The translations under genes were made by a program, and so were the position numbers. From Trichobilharzia szidati (Eukaryota > Platyhelminthes > Trematoda > Strigeidida > Schistosomatidae), in assembly GCA_944472155.2 (NCBI GenBank), contig OX235274.1, positions 31,928,052-31,992,051 of the forward strand: DNA of 64,000 nt. Direction: 5' to 3'. Below, in pieces: positions 33,045 through 48,000 of this stretch. The notes below the pieces were generated by a model. The model saw only the letters and a program-made list of their open reading frames with translations, was not told the origin of the DNA and did not search any database. The first letter of the stretch is position 1, and each line of letters starts with the position of its first letter.

Positions 33045-36000
33045 GTAAGGGTCAATCTTTTCAAATGTTTCAGATGATAGTCGTGATCCAAATCCAGTAA
33101 ATCCAGAAGAATGTTTGCAAGCTGAACAAGAGTTTAAGGCCTTTCTGAACACTCTTCGAGCTTCTATAAATGCAGATATTTCCCGTCATGTAAGGCGCAA
33201 TTTGTAATCATGGAAGTTTTCTTAAGGTTTCAAAGCTTTTGGAACAGTTAGAACCTATTCGTGGTTCAAATATTAATCAGGCTTCAATGATTGTGCAAGA
33301 TTTTTACCACAACATTTCCAACCGTATTTCAAATAATCCTATGTACTCAGTGAGTCGTTATTTTGTTTTCTTTACAAATAATAGAGTATATTATCTCTGT
33401 CCTGTTGGTGTAATGCAGTAAAACTTAGATCCTTTTAGGTAACCATATAACTACTTTCCTCCTAATCTAAATACAGCCTGCATCTTAATAGTCTGTAATC
33501 TTTCCTTGTTGCTGCTTTGGTTGTTTCTATGAGTGAAATTAAAAGTATTACTGCCACGTTATTTATTTTTATGAAAGCCACATCCTTCAGTTATCATATC
33601 GGCTCATACTAGAAGTTGTTTGTTATATAATTTACCTTTTTCTTGTTTTGAAATATTGATTTACGGGGATTTGATTGATTTCAAGTCTGATCACGAACTG
33701 ACTTCAGTTGAGGAGCCACTGAAAACCAGGGAGTACTGAACAGTTGTGTTACCTTAGTTTGGGACTCTTCATTAGTACGCTTGCATGACCCCACTGTGAG
33801 GGTTTGAACCCAAGGCCTTCGGGTTACAAGGTTAACCCGTAGTCCATTCAGCAACTGAGACGGAATCCAATGGTTGTCTAACTGAAGTCACTTGGTGATT
33901 AATCTTTCTTCGTTTGTTTATATGGTGAGTAAATGAAAGCCTTTCATGATATAATTGTTTAAATTATTACTGTTTTATTATTATTATTTGATTCCATTTA
34001 TTTATTCACCCCCCCCCCCCAGAGTTTATCAGTACAAACCAGGGATTCTATACTAAATTCAGTAGAGCGCTTTGTTACAACATGGATTTATTTTTGGGCT
34101 TTTGCTTCCCCTACAACTGATGATGAAAATGTAGACTTGAAATTACAAGAAAAAATTCGTTCATTACACTGGGTAACTCCTTACCTACTTGATTCTCCAA
34201 TCAATCCAAATTCCCCGGAAGAACTTACTCATTTGGATTTAGCTACATTTGGTAAGTCTTATTTCTTTTGCATAGGCGAAACTACAATGCTTTCAGTCAA
34301 ATGTGTTATTGACTTATCTTTATTTATGTGGGCTATACGGGTTTTTATACAATGGTTGTATAACTTCATATATGAAGCCATAGCTAAAATCAGTTCGAAG
34401 AAATTTGATCCAGAACCTTTTGTGCATATACATTATGAAATATTGAACAGTTCCACCTACCTGATACTCGTCTCTACAGTTAAAATAACTTCTCAAAGAT
34501 ATTCTGCTGTACAAATGTTATCTATCAAGCACCTGTTACCCTGATCATACTAAGATCCACGTATATACGATGTATTTATTTTGATAAAATTCAGTACAAA
34601 AAGCACTCAATGATTTGATAATATATAAGTGCTATTGCTTCTTATTACTTTCTATGCCCCCATAAATGACCTGGTACTTCTGAGGATGTAATTCTCTCAT
34701 GTGGTCACGCGTTCACAGTCTGTGTCAGGTAGGTCCTATTTACTGCCTTCATGCAATGGGCGGCAGTGTTCCTCGCAAGAGTAAGAGAGTGAATTTGAAT
34801 GTCTGGCGCTTACCGTCGGACTGGTGGACATTCTAGTCTACCTAGAAAACCCTGATTCCAAACCTATCGTGTGCGTGGGTCCAAGAATCCGATTGGATCG
34901 AATGGCGTATCAACCTGTTTTGGACACCGGAAACTATGTGAACGTGGCTCCCGACGCTGCTGCACTGCCTTGTGAATTGCATTTCAATTCAAAAGCTTGG
35001 AGGATAGCCCCTTGAGATAGTCTGGCCTCAGGGCAGTATCCCAGTCCTCTCACAAACCATGGGACTTTTTGTGGCTCATCTCTTAGTGACCATAATGTAC
35101 CAAGTTTGTGTCTTCATGAAATAATATTGTTTTCTATAGACCTCGATCTACAGCTTATTATTTTGGTGCTTGATTGCTTAGTTTCGCCGTTCTTATTTAG
35201 AGAAGTGTTGTTTATAATTCTTCTCAAATAAACATTCAGCATGTTACCACTTGTATTTGGTAAATTGGATTTGTTCATGGTTTAGATCACCCACCTGACC
35301 GATAGCTGCTACCTTGACGTGGTGGTCTCCGGGCTTACATATCGCAATGACCCAACAAGCTACACTGGCTGGAACTATTGTTCCTGCAGGTCCTACCATG
35401 CCAGGAAGGTTGTTAGGATAGCGTTTAGACTAAAAGCAGTAACCGGCATTGTGGAAGAGTTTTTTTACACTATCCTGGGGGTCGTACTGCTGGGAAACAG
35501 GGAGGTAACAGCAGTAAGGTGTTTCCCTCAGATGACCAACATGCCAGCCACTTATGCTGTCTCTCCACTCTGGATAGAGGGGTATAGAAAAGATATGTCC
35601 CAACAATTGTACATCCTGACTTACCCTACGGTGGTCCGTAACCGGCAGTAAGTTTACTAATACGGAACCAATCCCAGAAACCAGTTCATACAGGCCGTGT
35701 GTCACCGGCTTCAAGCACTTGTCCCCTGGGCTCTCCGGTCACGCAACACTAACCCTCTTTCTGTTTCAGGTACCCGAGGACTCAATTAGATAACCCAGCG
35801 AGAAAGCTATATTTATTTTGGCAACCTTAGGTAACATCTCAGGGTCATCAATCTCTAGGCAAAATATGTGATTGCTTTCACGGAGGTGCTGTCTGATATC
35901 TCGGACTGTAACGTAGATCACAGTGATGGCTGTTAGTCCCATATCGATACTGTTTTTGTGTTGTTACTGGATAGCAGATAATTAGGAAGTATTGGTTGAA

Positions 36001-39000
36001 TATTTTAACTGTTGGTTAATGTGTTTTCAGTTGCTTTCTGTCCTAGTTGACTCTCGTACTCAAAAATCACAAAATTTTCTACAACAGTTCCTTCATTAAA
36101 TGTAGTATCTACCTGCTTTTACATCTCTTTGCTGATTTTGGCATTCCCTGATAATTTAATCTGCTTTTTTTTGGGGGGGGGTTTCTGATCAAATGTCAGT
36201 GATTCCCAGGTTAGACCATCATTTCTTGCGTTTAAAATGTTGTGGTGTTCATTGGTTGACGGACTTCTGAGTAAACTGATACGGGAACTGTTTAATGATA
36301 ATGATAATAAAACGTAGATGAATGGCTTAAAATGCTAATTTAACCCTATATCTTAAAAATGCGTTTCAAAGATTGTATGAGTTGCTTTAAGTACATATTT
36401 TTAGACTCAGTCATGTAATGTAATGTAATGACAACAGCAATAGTCATTTTCGATAAAGATGATTGATGGGCGACTGACTGACTGGTTTCAACGCAAAACT
36501 TTGCACAGATGTGCAGCAGTTCGAGTCGCCACACTTCACTTAGCACACAGCAAAAGAAGAGAGTAAAGAGAGATTCAAAAGAGAAAAAGAGATAATAAAC
36601 AGAAATGTGCGGCAAAAAGAATAGTAATATGGAAGAACAACAGAGTTTTATTGGATATTATAAGCCACAAGGAGTGGATGCATCTGCGCCAGCCATTGAG
36701 GACGATTTTGGGCCATATCACCAATTATCTCCAGCCACTGGATTTTACCATCCCGAGGACCCCAACCAGTCAGGCAGTCTACACCTCCCTACGTGACTGG
36801 CTTAAAATAAGCGTTGTGGATTTCATTGACTAATGTAGCCATATTTTGGTTTGACCACCTCTAACTCTTTTCTATCCTATGTCAGCTAACATTGCACGTC
36901 GAGGAAGGCAATCGATGGCTAGGCAGGCATGCGTAACACATGTCCTAAGCATCTCAATCGATGAGGCTGCTTCACAGCCACAGTGGTCTAGTGGGTTAAC
37001 CCCTTGATGTTTGAAACAATGGGCGATGGGTTCAAGTCCCAATGAGGATGGCAGGCACATCCAGCTAACGAGTCCCAATTAGAGTGAAATACACATCCTG
37101 GATTCCCCTGCTTAATCCCCATCCACCAAATATACCCTATGACCACTAGCCAAAACCAGTCCTATAGAATATAATTCAGTATCTGGGCTTAACAAATGAA
37201 CGGTTTAAAACTGCGTTTGGGATTGGTAGTATTTTTTATAGCATCATTTTCCTCAAAACTTGTTTTATTCTTACCTAACTACAGGTTTAACAACTACTCA
37301 AAGTATACAGTTCTAAGAGTTTTTGACAGTAAACTAAAATCTACTTCCACGGGTTGCTTATTGATCTGTATTGACTCAATTTTTCAAAATTTCGTAATGC
37401 CTTACAACGTCATTTATGACCTGAAGTGTCTATCGTGACTCAATTTCACTATTTATCATATGACATTATTACTGTGATTGGTGGTTGAAGGCGAAATCAA
37501 CGTGTGTTTGACCACCAGATATTTTTTCTTTTAGCTATTAAAACTAAAAGTACATGGATAAAAATCAAAATAATAAATAGAAGTAGTTCTTATTATCAAA
37601 CCTCGTGCTTCCTGCTGTAAACGTAATCCGAAATTATTGAATTGATTTCCTTTACAGCTGATTGATTACAAGCAAACTGGAATTCTCAATTAAGCGTTAC
37701 ACTTCAAACCATTATAATCACTCACTCACTCATTCACTATGTGGTATCTTTATATTACTTTTATGCTCATGTATAGTTGTTTCGTACCGTTTATCCATTC
37801 ATATTTTACCTTTGGTATTGAGTAAATCAATCAAGCTCATTTTTTTTACCTACAATTAGAACGTCAATATTTAGCCTTATTTTCAAAGTGTTTTGTCTCG
37901 ATCGAATAACTTCCTCGACGGACAATGTTAGCTGACATAGGGTCAAATTGGAAAAGAGAAACCTAGTGGTGGTCAAACGAAAACATGGCTTCATCAGTCA
38001 GTAAAATCCACAACAGTTAGTTTAATCCAAGTTAGGTGGTGTAGACTTCCTGACTCGTTGGTATCCTCGGGATGGTAAACACCAACGAAGGCTGGAGACA
38101 ATTGGTGACATGGCTCAAAATCTTCGTTGTCAATGGCTGGCGCAGATGCATCCACCCCTTGTGACTTATAATATCCAATAAAGCTATATGGTTCTTCGAT
38201 ATTACTATTCTTTTTGCCTCATATCTCTGTTCACTGTTTCTATTTTGCATCTCTTTTCACTTTCTTCTCTTGCTTTGTGTGCTACATGGAGGGAAAGTGG
38301 CAACTCGAACTGCTGCACATTGGCGCAAAGTTCTACGTTGAAACCAGTCAGTCAGTCAGTGATCGAATAACTTGGTAAAGTGATCTGACCTTTATACACA
38401 AGCATTTAAAAGACTATTATACGTCTTCAAAGGACCAGCACATTATTATTATTATTAAAATGCAAACTTAGTACATTATGGGCACCAAGAGATGCGCTAC
38501 ACAAAATCTCACAGTTTGTACGAGCGGCGAGAGCTGGGATAACTGCCCGAATGCATTGAATTATAGTCAGGAGCTACGTGCTTTTATAGTTTCTGGTGAC
38601 CAAAACGCGTTCACATGCCATTCGATTCTTTCGGATTCTGGAGCCATTAGATTTGAAATCACGGTTTTCCAGCTCCCTTGGATAGAATAGAATGCATTTT
38701 TTTGGTGGGGGGGGGGAGACTGAAGTCTGCTTACGCTTGTCCCATACCAGGTCGTTTGTGAGGGCCCTAACTAACGCAATTGGTATTACCACCTTTTTTA
38801 AAGCAAACATACACACATACACACTGCTATATGCTCATAATATTTACAGTGGTGACGATTTAGGCGTCACTAAGGTATTATATTATTATAAATGATTCAC
38901 TACTAGGTGCTTCGCAGTTTTGTTCACCCTATCTTTAAAACTTTATCTTGTGTGGTTCTGAATTCAATTTCTTTAATTCCTTCTTTTCCACGCTATCCCA

Positions 39001-42000
39001 TATATTTTACCTAGCGTTTTTGTCTGGATTCTTACACATGAATTTTCTCTGTATGCAGTTTCGAAAACTGAAAACCGTAGAAAATTTAACTTCTCTTGGG
39101 TATCAGGTGTTGTATTCATTCTCCAGATTCAGTAGAAGAGAGAACAGGCTAAATTTCATGAGAAATTCTTTCGTGAACATCGGTCGTGTAAATAAATGTT
39201 CGGTGGGATTAAATTTTTGACCTTGTTATTAAGACATGGACGAATAACCTTCTGAAATGTAACTTAAATTCCTCATTAGATCCTACAACAAAAAGTATGT
39301 TCAGTAAATGGTTACTCTTTCTAAATCTTTCTCAAACTGTACAGTTACAGTTACTTAGCAGCAAAAAGAAATATTCTCCTGAATCGCAGATTCAGGTAAT
39401 GTCTGTCGCATATCTATTAGAAACTGTGGTGAGAGCTGTCTGCAAGCCGAAAATCGTAGACGGCAATTTACGTCAATGTTACGTCCCGAATCGGGGTCAT
39501 ACGAAAAAACAGTAACAAAGCCCAACCTTGAGGAATTCACCAACCAATCACAGCAGACTCAAGGTGTGTGCAAATACGATTCGCGGATATATGGCTTAAC
39601 TTTCTAAGAAACGGTCACGAGCAGTACAGAATAACCTTCAGCAAGAAAACAACCAATCAGAAGACGTTGCTTCTCTGCTAACAATAACGCTAATATTAAT
39701 GTACATAAAAATCTATAAATATCTGTTGATTTTCTCAATAAACGATTTGTTGCCTGGCCCTTGTCTTCTGTCGTTACAAAACAACTTTTCCTGCAGTCAG
39801 ATTCTAACTTACTTTCACCATTCAAACAGTGATATAGCTATGTGTAAATAAAGGAGAGGTTACTGTCACTAACCTCTTCGCCTAACCCTATGGAGATAGG
39901 TATATCGGTCGCACTTAGAGTTTACCTTCTAAATGTATCATAGAACGTATGATTTCCTGGTTTTTCAGAAAAAAAACATTTAATGACGCTTCTAAGAGCT
40001 CCTCATACTGACATACTCTGAGATGTACGGTATGATAATATACAGTTATTAAAGTTCACTTACGATTCATCATGTGTGTCGAAACCGATTCATACTTCTC
40101 TATCCAATTTTAGAATGTTTCTTAAATTCTGGCTTTTAAACCATTAAAATGATACTCCAAAATGTATCATGATTCACATTTTATGAAAAATGACATTGTG
40201 ATACGATGTGTCTTGTTTATTAAGTTACCACAAGCCATTCGGTTGCTTCAAACTATTATATGCTCTGTCAGTCAAGCATTTCAGTGTAAATCTCGTCAGG
40301 AACCAGCTTGCCTGTCTGAAAGTTCTGGCATCGATGTCTGATGGTGTCGTGGGCGCCCAATTCTGAAGAGTTCCAGACTATGATGAAACAGATGTCCAAC
40401 TCTCCTTGGTTTCCAGTTGGTTCATGGCGAAATCTACATTGAGATTAATCCGAATCCCTACAAAATCCATAATCTGAGCTCACGCATTACTGTTATCAGT
40501 GATCCTCCACGCATCACTTTTCTATCCATATATATATATATGTATATATATATATATTACTATGGTTACCTGGCGGATACTTCAATAATTTCCAATTGTT
40601 GGTTTTGTAGGGATTTTTGTTTGATTGGTTGGAGGATTTCATCTTAAAGTGATATCAGTTAGAGAACCATTGGAAAACCAGCTGAGAGTAGTGGACAGTC
40701 AGCTGTTTCGTCCTAGTTTGGGGCTCTTCACCAGCACACTCCCACCACAGGAATTCGAACCCAGGACTTTCTGGTTACAAGGCTGGCGAGCTCGTAGACC
40801 ATTAAGCCACTGGGACGTGATCCAATGACCAGTGCATGAATTCCAACTTTTGCCAATTCATGACATAACGCGACCACTTCGCAATATCTTCTTCGATGAG
40901 TTACTGCCTCACCTTCAACCTGCTGTACCCTACTGGTCATGGCTTCCCACTAGAATCCCAGTTTAACTGCCTGAATAGGACCAGTCGCCAGTGAGCATCA
41001 AATTAACTTTCAAGTATTGGTTTTGTAGGGACGACGCAACCAGTAGGGTACAGCAGGTTGAAGGTGAAGCAGTAACTCGTCGAAGAAGAAGACATTGCGA
41101 AGTGGTCGCGTTATGTCATGAATTGGCAAAAGTTGGAATTCATGCACTGGTCATTGGATCACGTCCCAGTGGCTTAATGGTCTACGAGCTCGCCAGCCTT
41201 GTAACCAGAAAGTCCTGGGTTCGAATCCTGTCGGTGGGTGCGTACTTCTGAAGAGTTCCAAACTAGGACGAAACAGCCGTCCATTAACTCGCAGGTTTTC
41301 CAATGGTTCTCTAACTGATGTCAACCCATGATTAAATCCTCCAACCAACTTCAATAATTGTTTTGCATTTTTCCTCCTTATCTTATTTCAGCTCTTATCA
41401 AAGTGAATACACTTCTAGCCTCTGAGGATAAATTGGATCAAATAGTTGAATGCTGTCGCAGTGTCTTTGATGCTTTAAAAGTTCACTATCGAAATTATTC
41501 TGTTAAAACTCAAGAATATATGTACAATAATGCTGCCACCAATGATGTAAACACTGGTACTAACAGTAATAGTAATAGTAATACACCGTTGGGTTCTGTC
41601 TTCAAGCCAGGTATGAATAATTCAACTCTACCGAAAACTTCTACTAATCCTATGCATAATACTGTCGAAGAAGATAATACTACAGCGAATGCTGATGATT
41701 TCCTACCCACATTAATATGGGTTGTCCTAAATTCAAATCCACCGTTGATTTACTCGAATTTACAATTTATTATGCGATTTGCTAATCAGAATAGATTGAA
41801 TAGTGGAGAAGCTGGTTACTTCTTTACAAATCTGGTGAGTTGTGATTTAGTTTTCTTTTAATTTATAGCAGGTTGAAGATGAGACAGCAATTCATCGAAG
41901 AAGACACTGCGAAATGGTCGTGCTATGTCGTGAATTAACAGGAGTTAGAATTCATGGGCTGGTCATTGGATCAGCTGGTCCCAGTGGCTGCTTAATGGTC

Positions 42001-45000
42001 TACGAGCTCGCTAGCCTTGTAATCAGAAGGTCCTGGGTTCGAGCCCTGTCTGTGGGTGCGTGCTAAAGAAGAGTCCCAAACTAGTGGGACGAAACAGCTC
42101 TCCAGTACTCCCAGGTTTTGCTGTGGTTCCCTAACTGATGTCAGCTCATGATGAAATCCTCCATCTTATTTAAATTAGTTAATGATATAAAAGTATTTAT
42201 ATTTCCCCGTGAATGAAGAAAACAAAACGGTATTCCATTATGGACAGAATGTTATTTTGATAAAATCACTCAGTGTTATACGGTAATATTAACTGATGAC
42301 AACGTTTCGAGCACAATTTATTGCTCTTCATAATCATATCAAGCCACTCACACAACTTTCTTGCTTCATTTATATACATGAGTAAAAATTCATGATTAGA
42401 CAATTGAATAAAATCAATATAAGATAAAGTACATTCAGAAATAATAATAATATTAGTGTTATCAATAAAATACAATCAGATGGGAAATAAGATGTTTTTT
42501 ATAGTAAAAATAAGTAACTAGTAGATCAGGAGTAGTGAGACTACCTGTCAGAACATAAGAATTTAGCTAAGGTTAAAATGATTGATCTGACGAAGATAAG
42601 TAATTTAGAAAGAAAGCTCAGCAATCACACTGCATGCATTAACACACAACCACATAATAGGGTGGGTGGGACAGAGTCAAAATTCTAAAAAGTAATCTAT
42701 GTAGGTGGAGAGAGAGATTGATTACTGAATCCTGGTTCATTGAATCTACACCCAACACAACACATGCAATAGAAGTGACTCAATGCAAACACCAGAGATA
42801 TGGAAGATATTATTACCATAAGTCAAATCAGAGGAGGATAATAAATAATCTTAAAATTCTATTTCAATTCAAGCACATCACAACATTCTAACAAGTTACT
42901 TATTAATATTATTATTATTATTATTATTATAACTATGAAAGCACTCGTCTTATTTCGCATCTGATTGTACTTGATTGATAACAGTGGTCTTATATTGATT
43001 TTTATTCAAATGTCTAATCATCAATTTCACTCATGCATATAAATGAAGTAAAAAGTTGTGTGGGTGACGATATGATTATGAGTGGCAATAATTTGTGCTC
43101 GAAACGTGGTCATCAGTTAATATTACTGTGTAACACTGTGTGATTTTATCAAAATAAAATCTTATCCATAATGGACTTATACTCTACCGCCACAGTGCCG
43201 AAGTTTTATACTTACAACAATAATACAAAACGCTATTGTTAATACCGACGTTTAAAATACTGCCAATGCTTTTATCAAATAATATTATTAAACCAGAATT
43301 AGACACGTTCATCACTGCATTTCCAAATATCCGGTATGGTTAAGTAAGGAACAAATAAGATCTATTCGTAGCTAGCTCTGTTTTAGCACACCTTGTAGAT
43401 AGTGTGCGTAAAGTTGATGTTAGTACAGCATTCAAAATTATTTATCGCATTCTCATACTAATCTTAATTTCGCTTTACGAGTTCGTCTTCTAAATACAAC
43501 AGCTGAGGCCATAGAAATCCACCTGTGGAAGAAGCTAAACCTTTATGTTCACAAGAAATTCGTACAGCCACTTTTCTTATTTTGGCCATCGTTACATGAA
43601 TGTATAAACCCCAGACTACTTCGTGCCCCTCCCCTTAAACCTTTTAAAAATTATAATTGTCCAAATTATTTTTCTGACTACTTCATCTTTATTTAATTAA
43701 AAGTTATCGAATCGTTTTATTTTTCTTTAATTATCTGTAACGTAATCAACTTGGACACTCACTTATTCCCTAATTGTTCTTCATTTTTCCAAAATTATGC
43801 ATTATGCAATCCACTTGTTGTAACCATTTATACCTTTTAATTGTGTGCATTAATTTTCTTCGTTAATTATCACCCCTTTGACATGTTGATATTGATACTG
43901 ACTAATTATTTTTAACAAACATATCGCCACTTGATTGGTAAATTGTTGTGTATTGTAATAAAAATTCTATGTATGTATATTAGAGTAGAGTCAGAGATGA
44001 GGATCAAATTTAAAAGCAAATATTTCTCCGTCCAGAATTCACAAAATCTCAGCTTATATACAGTAATTTAATCATAGCTCTTCAGCGTGAGGTAATTTTT
44101 TTGCGTTGTCAAGTAGGTGAATTCGCAAGGATGGCGAATCATGTGTTGGTTGTTGGATTTGATAAGTTTATGAAGTTATGCAAAACGGCTTGTGTTTACA
44201 TAATGAAATTGCCTATCACATTTGTGCTGATTTTATCACCTCATGGGGAAGAGAGACTTTGCGACCTGGTCATAGTCTGTTTTGATCCCTCATTCTTATT
44301 CAGACAATTAGGATCCCATCAAATCTGAAGTTTTTCTGGATGATTTCAGTATTGTCAAAATCAATTTTGCGACCTGATTCAATAAACATGTAGACGTATG
44401 GTTGACGATTTTTCAAAGTTTTCTTGTCCCATTGGATTTCTCTGTGGTCAGTGATGCTACTGGATACATGCATTTCTTCGGAAGCAGCAATAATCGAATA
44501 CGTGGAGCCGCTGCACATTCTCAACTTGAAGAGACCAGGTTTCCCAGGCGTAGAGCAAAACTGCGCACACCGAAGTATTGGAAAAACCGACTTTTGACAG
44601 CCAGACTAACTTCTCAAAGATGCCAGAAGTGGCCTAAATTGGCGTATGATAGCCTAAGCGTTCTTTATACGACTGGAGATCTCACCCAACATTGTGATGG
44701 GGGACTCTGTAATGTGACACATATGTTCACTCTTAGTCTTCCGAATTCTGAAATTCTTCACTTAGTCACTGTCCTTATTACACCGATGCTTGTATGTTAT
44801 AAAATCATTGTGTTTCTGTTTCCATATTTTGTATGCTTCCTGAAATTGTGTCAGGACTTGAACTGATTTAACTTCTGTGTTATGTTCTATGTTGATCTAC
44901 TTGAAAACTGGCGTTTTTTTGAATATACACAGTTTTGTTACAGGATTTCATCATGAGCTGAAATCGGTTAGAGAACCATTGGAAAACCTGGGAGTACTGG

Positions 45001-48000
45001 ACAGCTGTTTCGTCCTAGTTTGGGGCTCTTCATCAGTACGCATCCACCGGGGTTCGAACCCAGGACCTTGTGGTTACAGGGCGAGCTCGTAGACCATTAA
45101 GCAGCCACTGGGACCCGATCCAATGGTCAGTCCATGAATTCTAACTTCTGCCAATTCACGATATAGCGCAACCGCTAGCCAATGTCTTCGGCGAGTATTT
45201 GTCCTCGAAGTTTCAACGTTGAACTTATTCATGTCTTTTTGAACTTTACTTTCTTCTTTCATCCTATATAGTCATGTGCTGTACATTTTCTCAGAAATCT
45301 AACACATGAATCACTTAGTTTATCAGAAGAAGATTTCGGCCGATGTATGCGGAAAGGTTTAGCACTGGTGAGACGTTCTGGTGAACCATTATCAGAGGGC
45401 GAGAAAATGCTTACAGAGAATGGGATTCATTTGGTGGATCTAGAAGATAGGTAAGCATTTTTGTTTGTTTGTCCGTAAAAGGGGAGTATTGGTTATTTTT
45501 CACTTCTAGTTGTGTCGGTTTTTTACTTCCCTGTAAATAGAGTTCTGTGTCTGTTTTCGTCTCGTAATATTTCATGCAATCAGCCTAGTCAACCTGTCCA
45601 TCGCTTTACAAAGAAAATTGTTTTCGGTGGCACAGCAGTTAGGACTCTCGCCGGCCATGCACATGGTTCGAGGTTCGATCCCTGGTCGACGCACACCTGA
45701 TATCAATGGTCGGCCTGCAAAATTTGGACTATCATATGCTGAAAATTCCATACTTGTAGCAAAAATACTGTGTTGAATCAAGCTATAATAGAGAATAATG
45801 TTAGGGGAAGATTTTAAGGTTAAATTAATATCACTAAAATAAAATAAAGACACCTAGGTAACTATGTACTGTGATCGACTTGGGCAATGGGTTTTTTGCC
45901 CTAGGACTCGGCGCTATCTCTATTCCGTTGTCTAATTCACATCAGTTTTTTTTAACTTCCTTTAGTTGCGAGTGAAAAATACGACTTCAGGTTTGAAGCC
46001 TTGAAGTTTCAGTGGCTATGGTATTGTTTTTACGGGGTAGGGCTGCTACCTTCACGCCCAACCTTACCTCTTTTCCGGGGTTTACTACTGGCTGGGAATC
46101 AAACTCCAGACCACAAGAGTGGCTAGTGAGCATTCTACCGCTAAACACACTGACGCACACTCTGTTAATTAAGTAAATGACCCTGTAATAGCAACTAATT
46201 TTAGTCTTACCGCTATCTAACCGACCTTTATTGATATGGTAGTGTATGTGCAGGAATATTCACTCTAGCCCCAACATAGCCCAATGGATCTCTGTGCTAT
46301 ACTAGCCTGACCAAATTAAGGTGCCAGCTATCGGTCACAGTAAACTTTAGACTTAAATATTAGTATTAATAATGACCGTTAGTTGGAAAGAGACTTTTGA
46401 TGTAAGTGTGAGGTTATAATCATTGCAAAGAATATGAGATAGTCAAAAAAGTTTGTCAGACAGACAAAAAAACTTCACTTTAAGATAAGATAAACACAAG
46501 AATATTAATCTGTTATTGTCTTATGATATTATTATTATTCCCTTGGGTTCCGAGTAGAACATAGGACTCCAGAAGCACATCTCCATTACATCCTGTTCTC
46601 AGCAGCCCTTTTCAGCTGACTGCACGACTGTCCATATGGTTTCATCTTCTCCTCACGCGCTCTCTTCTTCATGTCATCACCGCACCTACGCCTACCTCGC
46701 CATTTTCTATTTGGGTTCCACTCGAGAGCCTTATGATACTTGTGACAGGTTCGTATAACTTTTCTGACTTAATGTGTAGTATTAATATACCCAATGTAGT
46801 GTTAAGCATCTTTTGAGTCTATTTTAACTTCCCGGTTGAATGGTTGGACCGATTATTGGCATGTCAGCTCACAGTATGGACTCTTCGAGGATTTCTGAGG
46901 ATTAACATGATATTATTTGGTAGATGGTGACTAGTAGAACGTAAATTGCCTCCTATTTAGGACTCTTCAACTGAGTGTACCTTAAGAACAAATACTAACT
47001 GATACCTGTTGTACGAGAGGTGGTTTTCGTGGATAACGCTTTGACGTTAGGAGCGATGGGTACTAAGTTCAAGTCTAAGTAGAAACACCATCATTCACGG
47101 GGGAATGCATGTACATGCGGCTGACGATTGCGAAATATGACGAAATGCGCATTCTGAATTCCACTACTACTCACCATCCACCAATTTACTTCAAGTAATG
47201 ATAAGTACTTAAAAATTTAGATGTTTAGAGTTAGCCACTAGGAAACTCTGAATCTTAGCGCTTCCATACTTGTCGACATTCGCTAGCAATTGCGCCTCTG
47301 TAACCATGCAAAAGTTCATATTTTTTGGATAACTTTTTATTGAAGCTAGAAACACTAATTTTTAGCTAGTAGATTGCAGCATTTAACCTGTTGTAAAACC
47401 GCATTGTCACGTTATTTAACCAAATGACTAAACTACTCACCTGATCGATAGATAAGACATGACCGTTATACTAATTAACTACTATCCAGTGACTTATTCT
47501 TATAAGTATTACAAAAGCAATCCAAACATCCTTCTTCTTCTCATGACTTCAGACTATAGACGCATGAATTAACGCGCATTTCTTGCCGATTCTAGTGTCA
47601 AAAATTTTCGATGTGAAATCGTATGAAATTGCATAGTTCGCGTAAAATGGATGTCGCCGATGTGTTATATCACACAAACTCAAAAATCTACAGGCTAAAA
47701 CCAACAAGTTGGCAGAAGAAGCGATGAAGATAGAAGTTTAAGTAAAAATATAGAGGACATAGGCGATGAAGATTCGCGACTGCCGACGATAGCAGCAAGC
47801 ACGAATCATCATCAACGGGAGGTTACCTGTTTCACTTATCTAGGCAGCATCATTTCATGAAGACTTTATTCGAATTTCAAATAACTGTAACCTTATATGT
47901 TAGTTAAGTAGAAAATAAATTCTGTATGTACAGGCCTCACACAACTCACTGTTTAGTTAGTTATTCTCTACATACTACTTGTTAGTAGTTGAACTCTTCA

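Noticed and set aside
34252..34544. Open frame extending RABGEF1 exon 4 by about 97 residues
   Set aside because: A GTAAGT donor lies at 34252, the extension does not resemble the family, and splicing to 41392 gives the expected VPS9 sequence in phase. A possible small exon from 34378 fits the phase but not the protein.
44402..44866. 154-codon open frame in RABGEF1 intron 5 as an exon
   Set aside because: Its frame does not join to exons 5 and 6, which already splice in phase and match the family without it.
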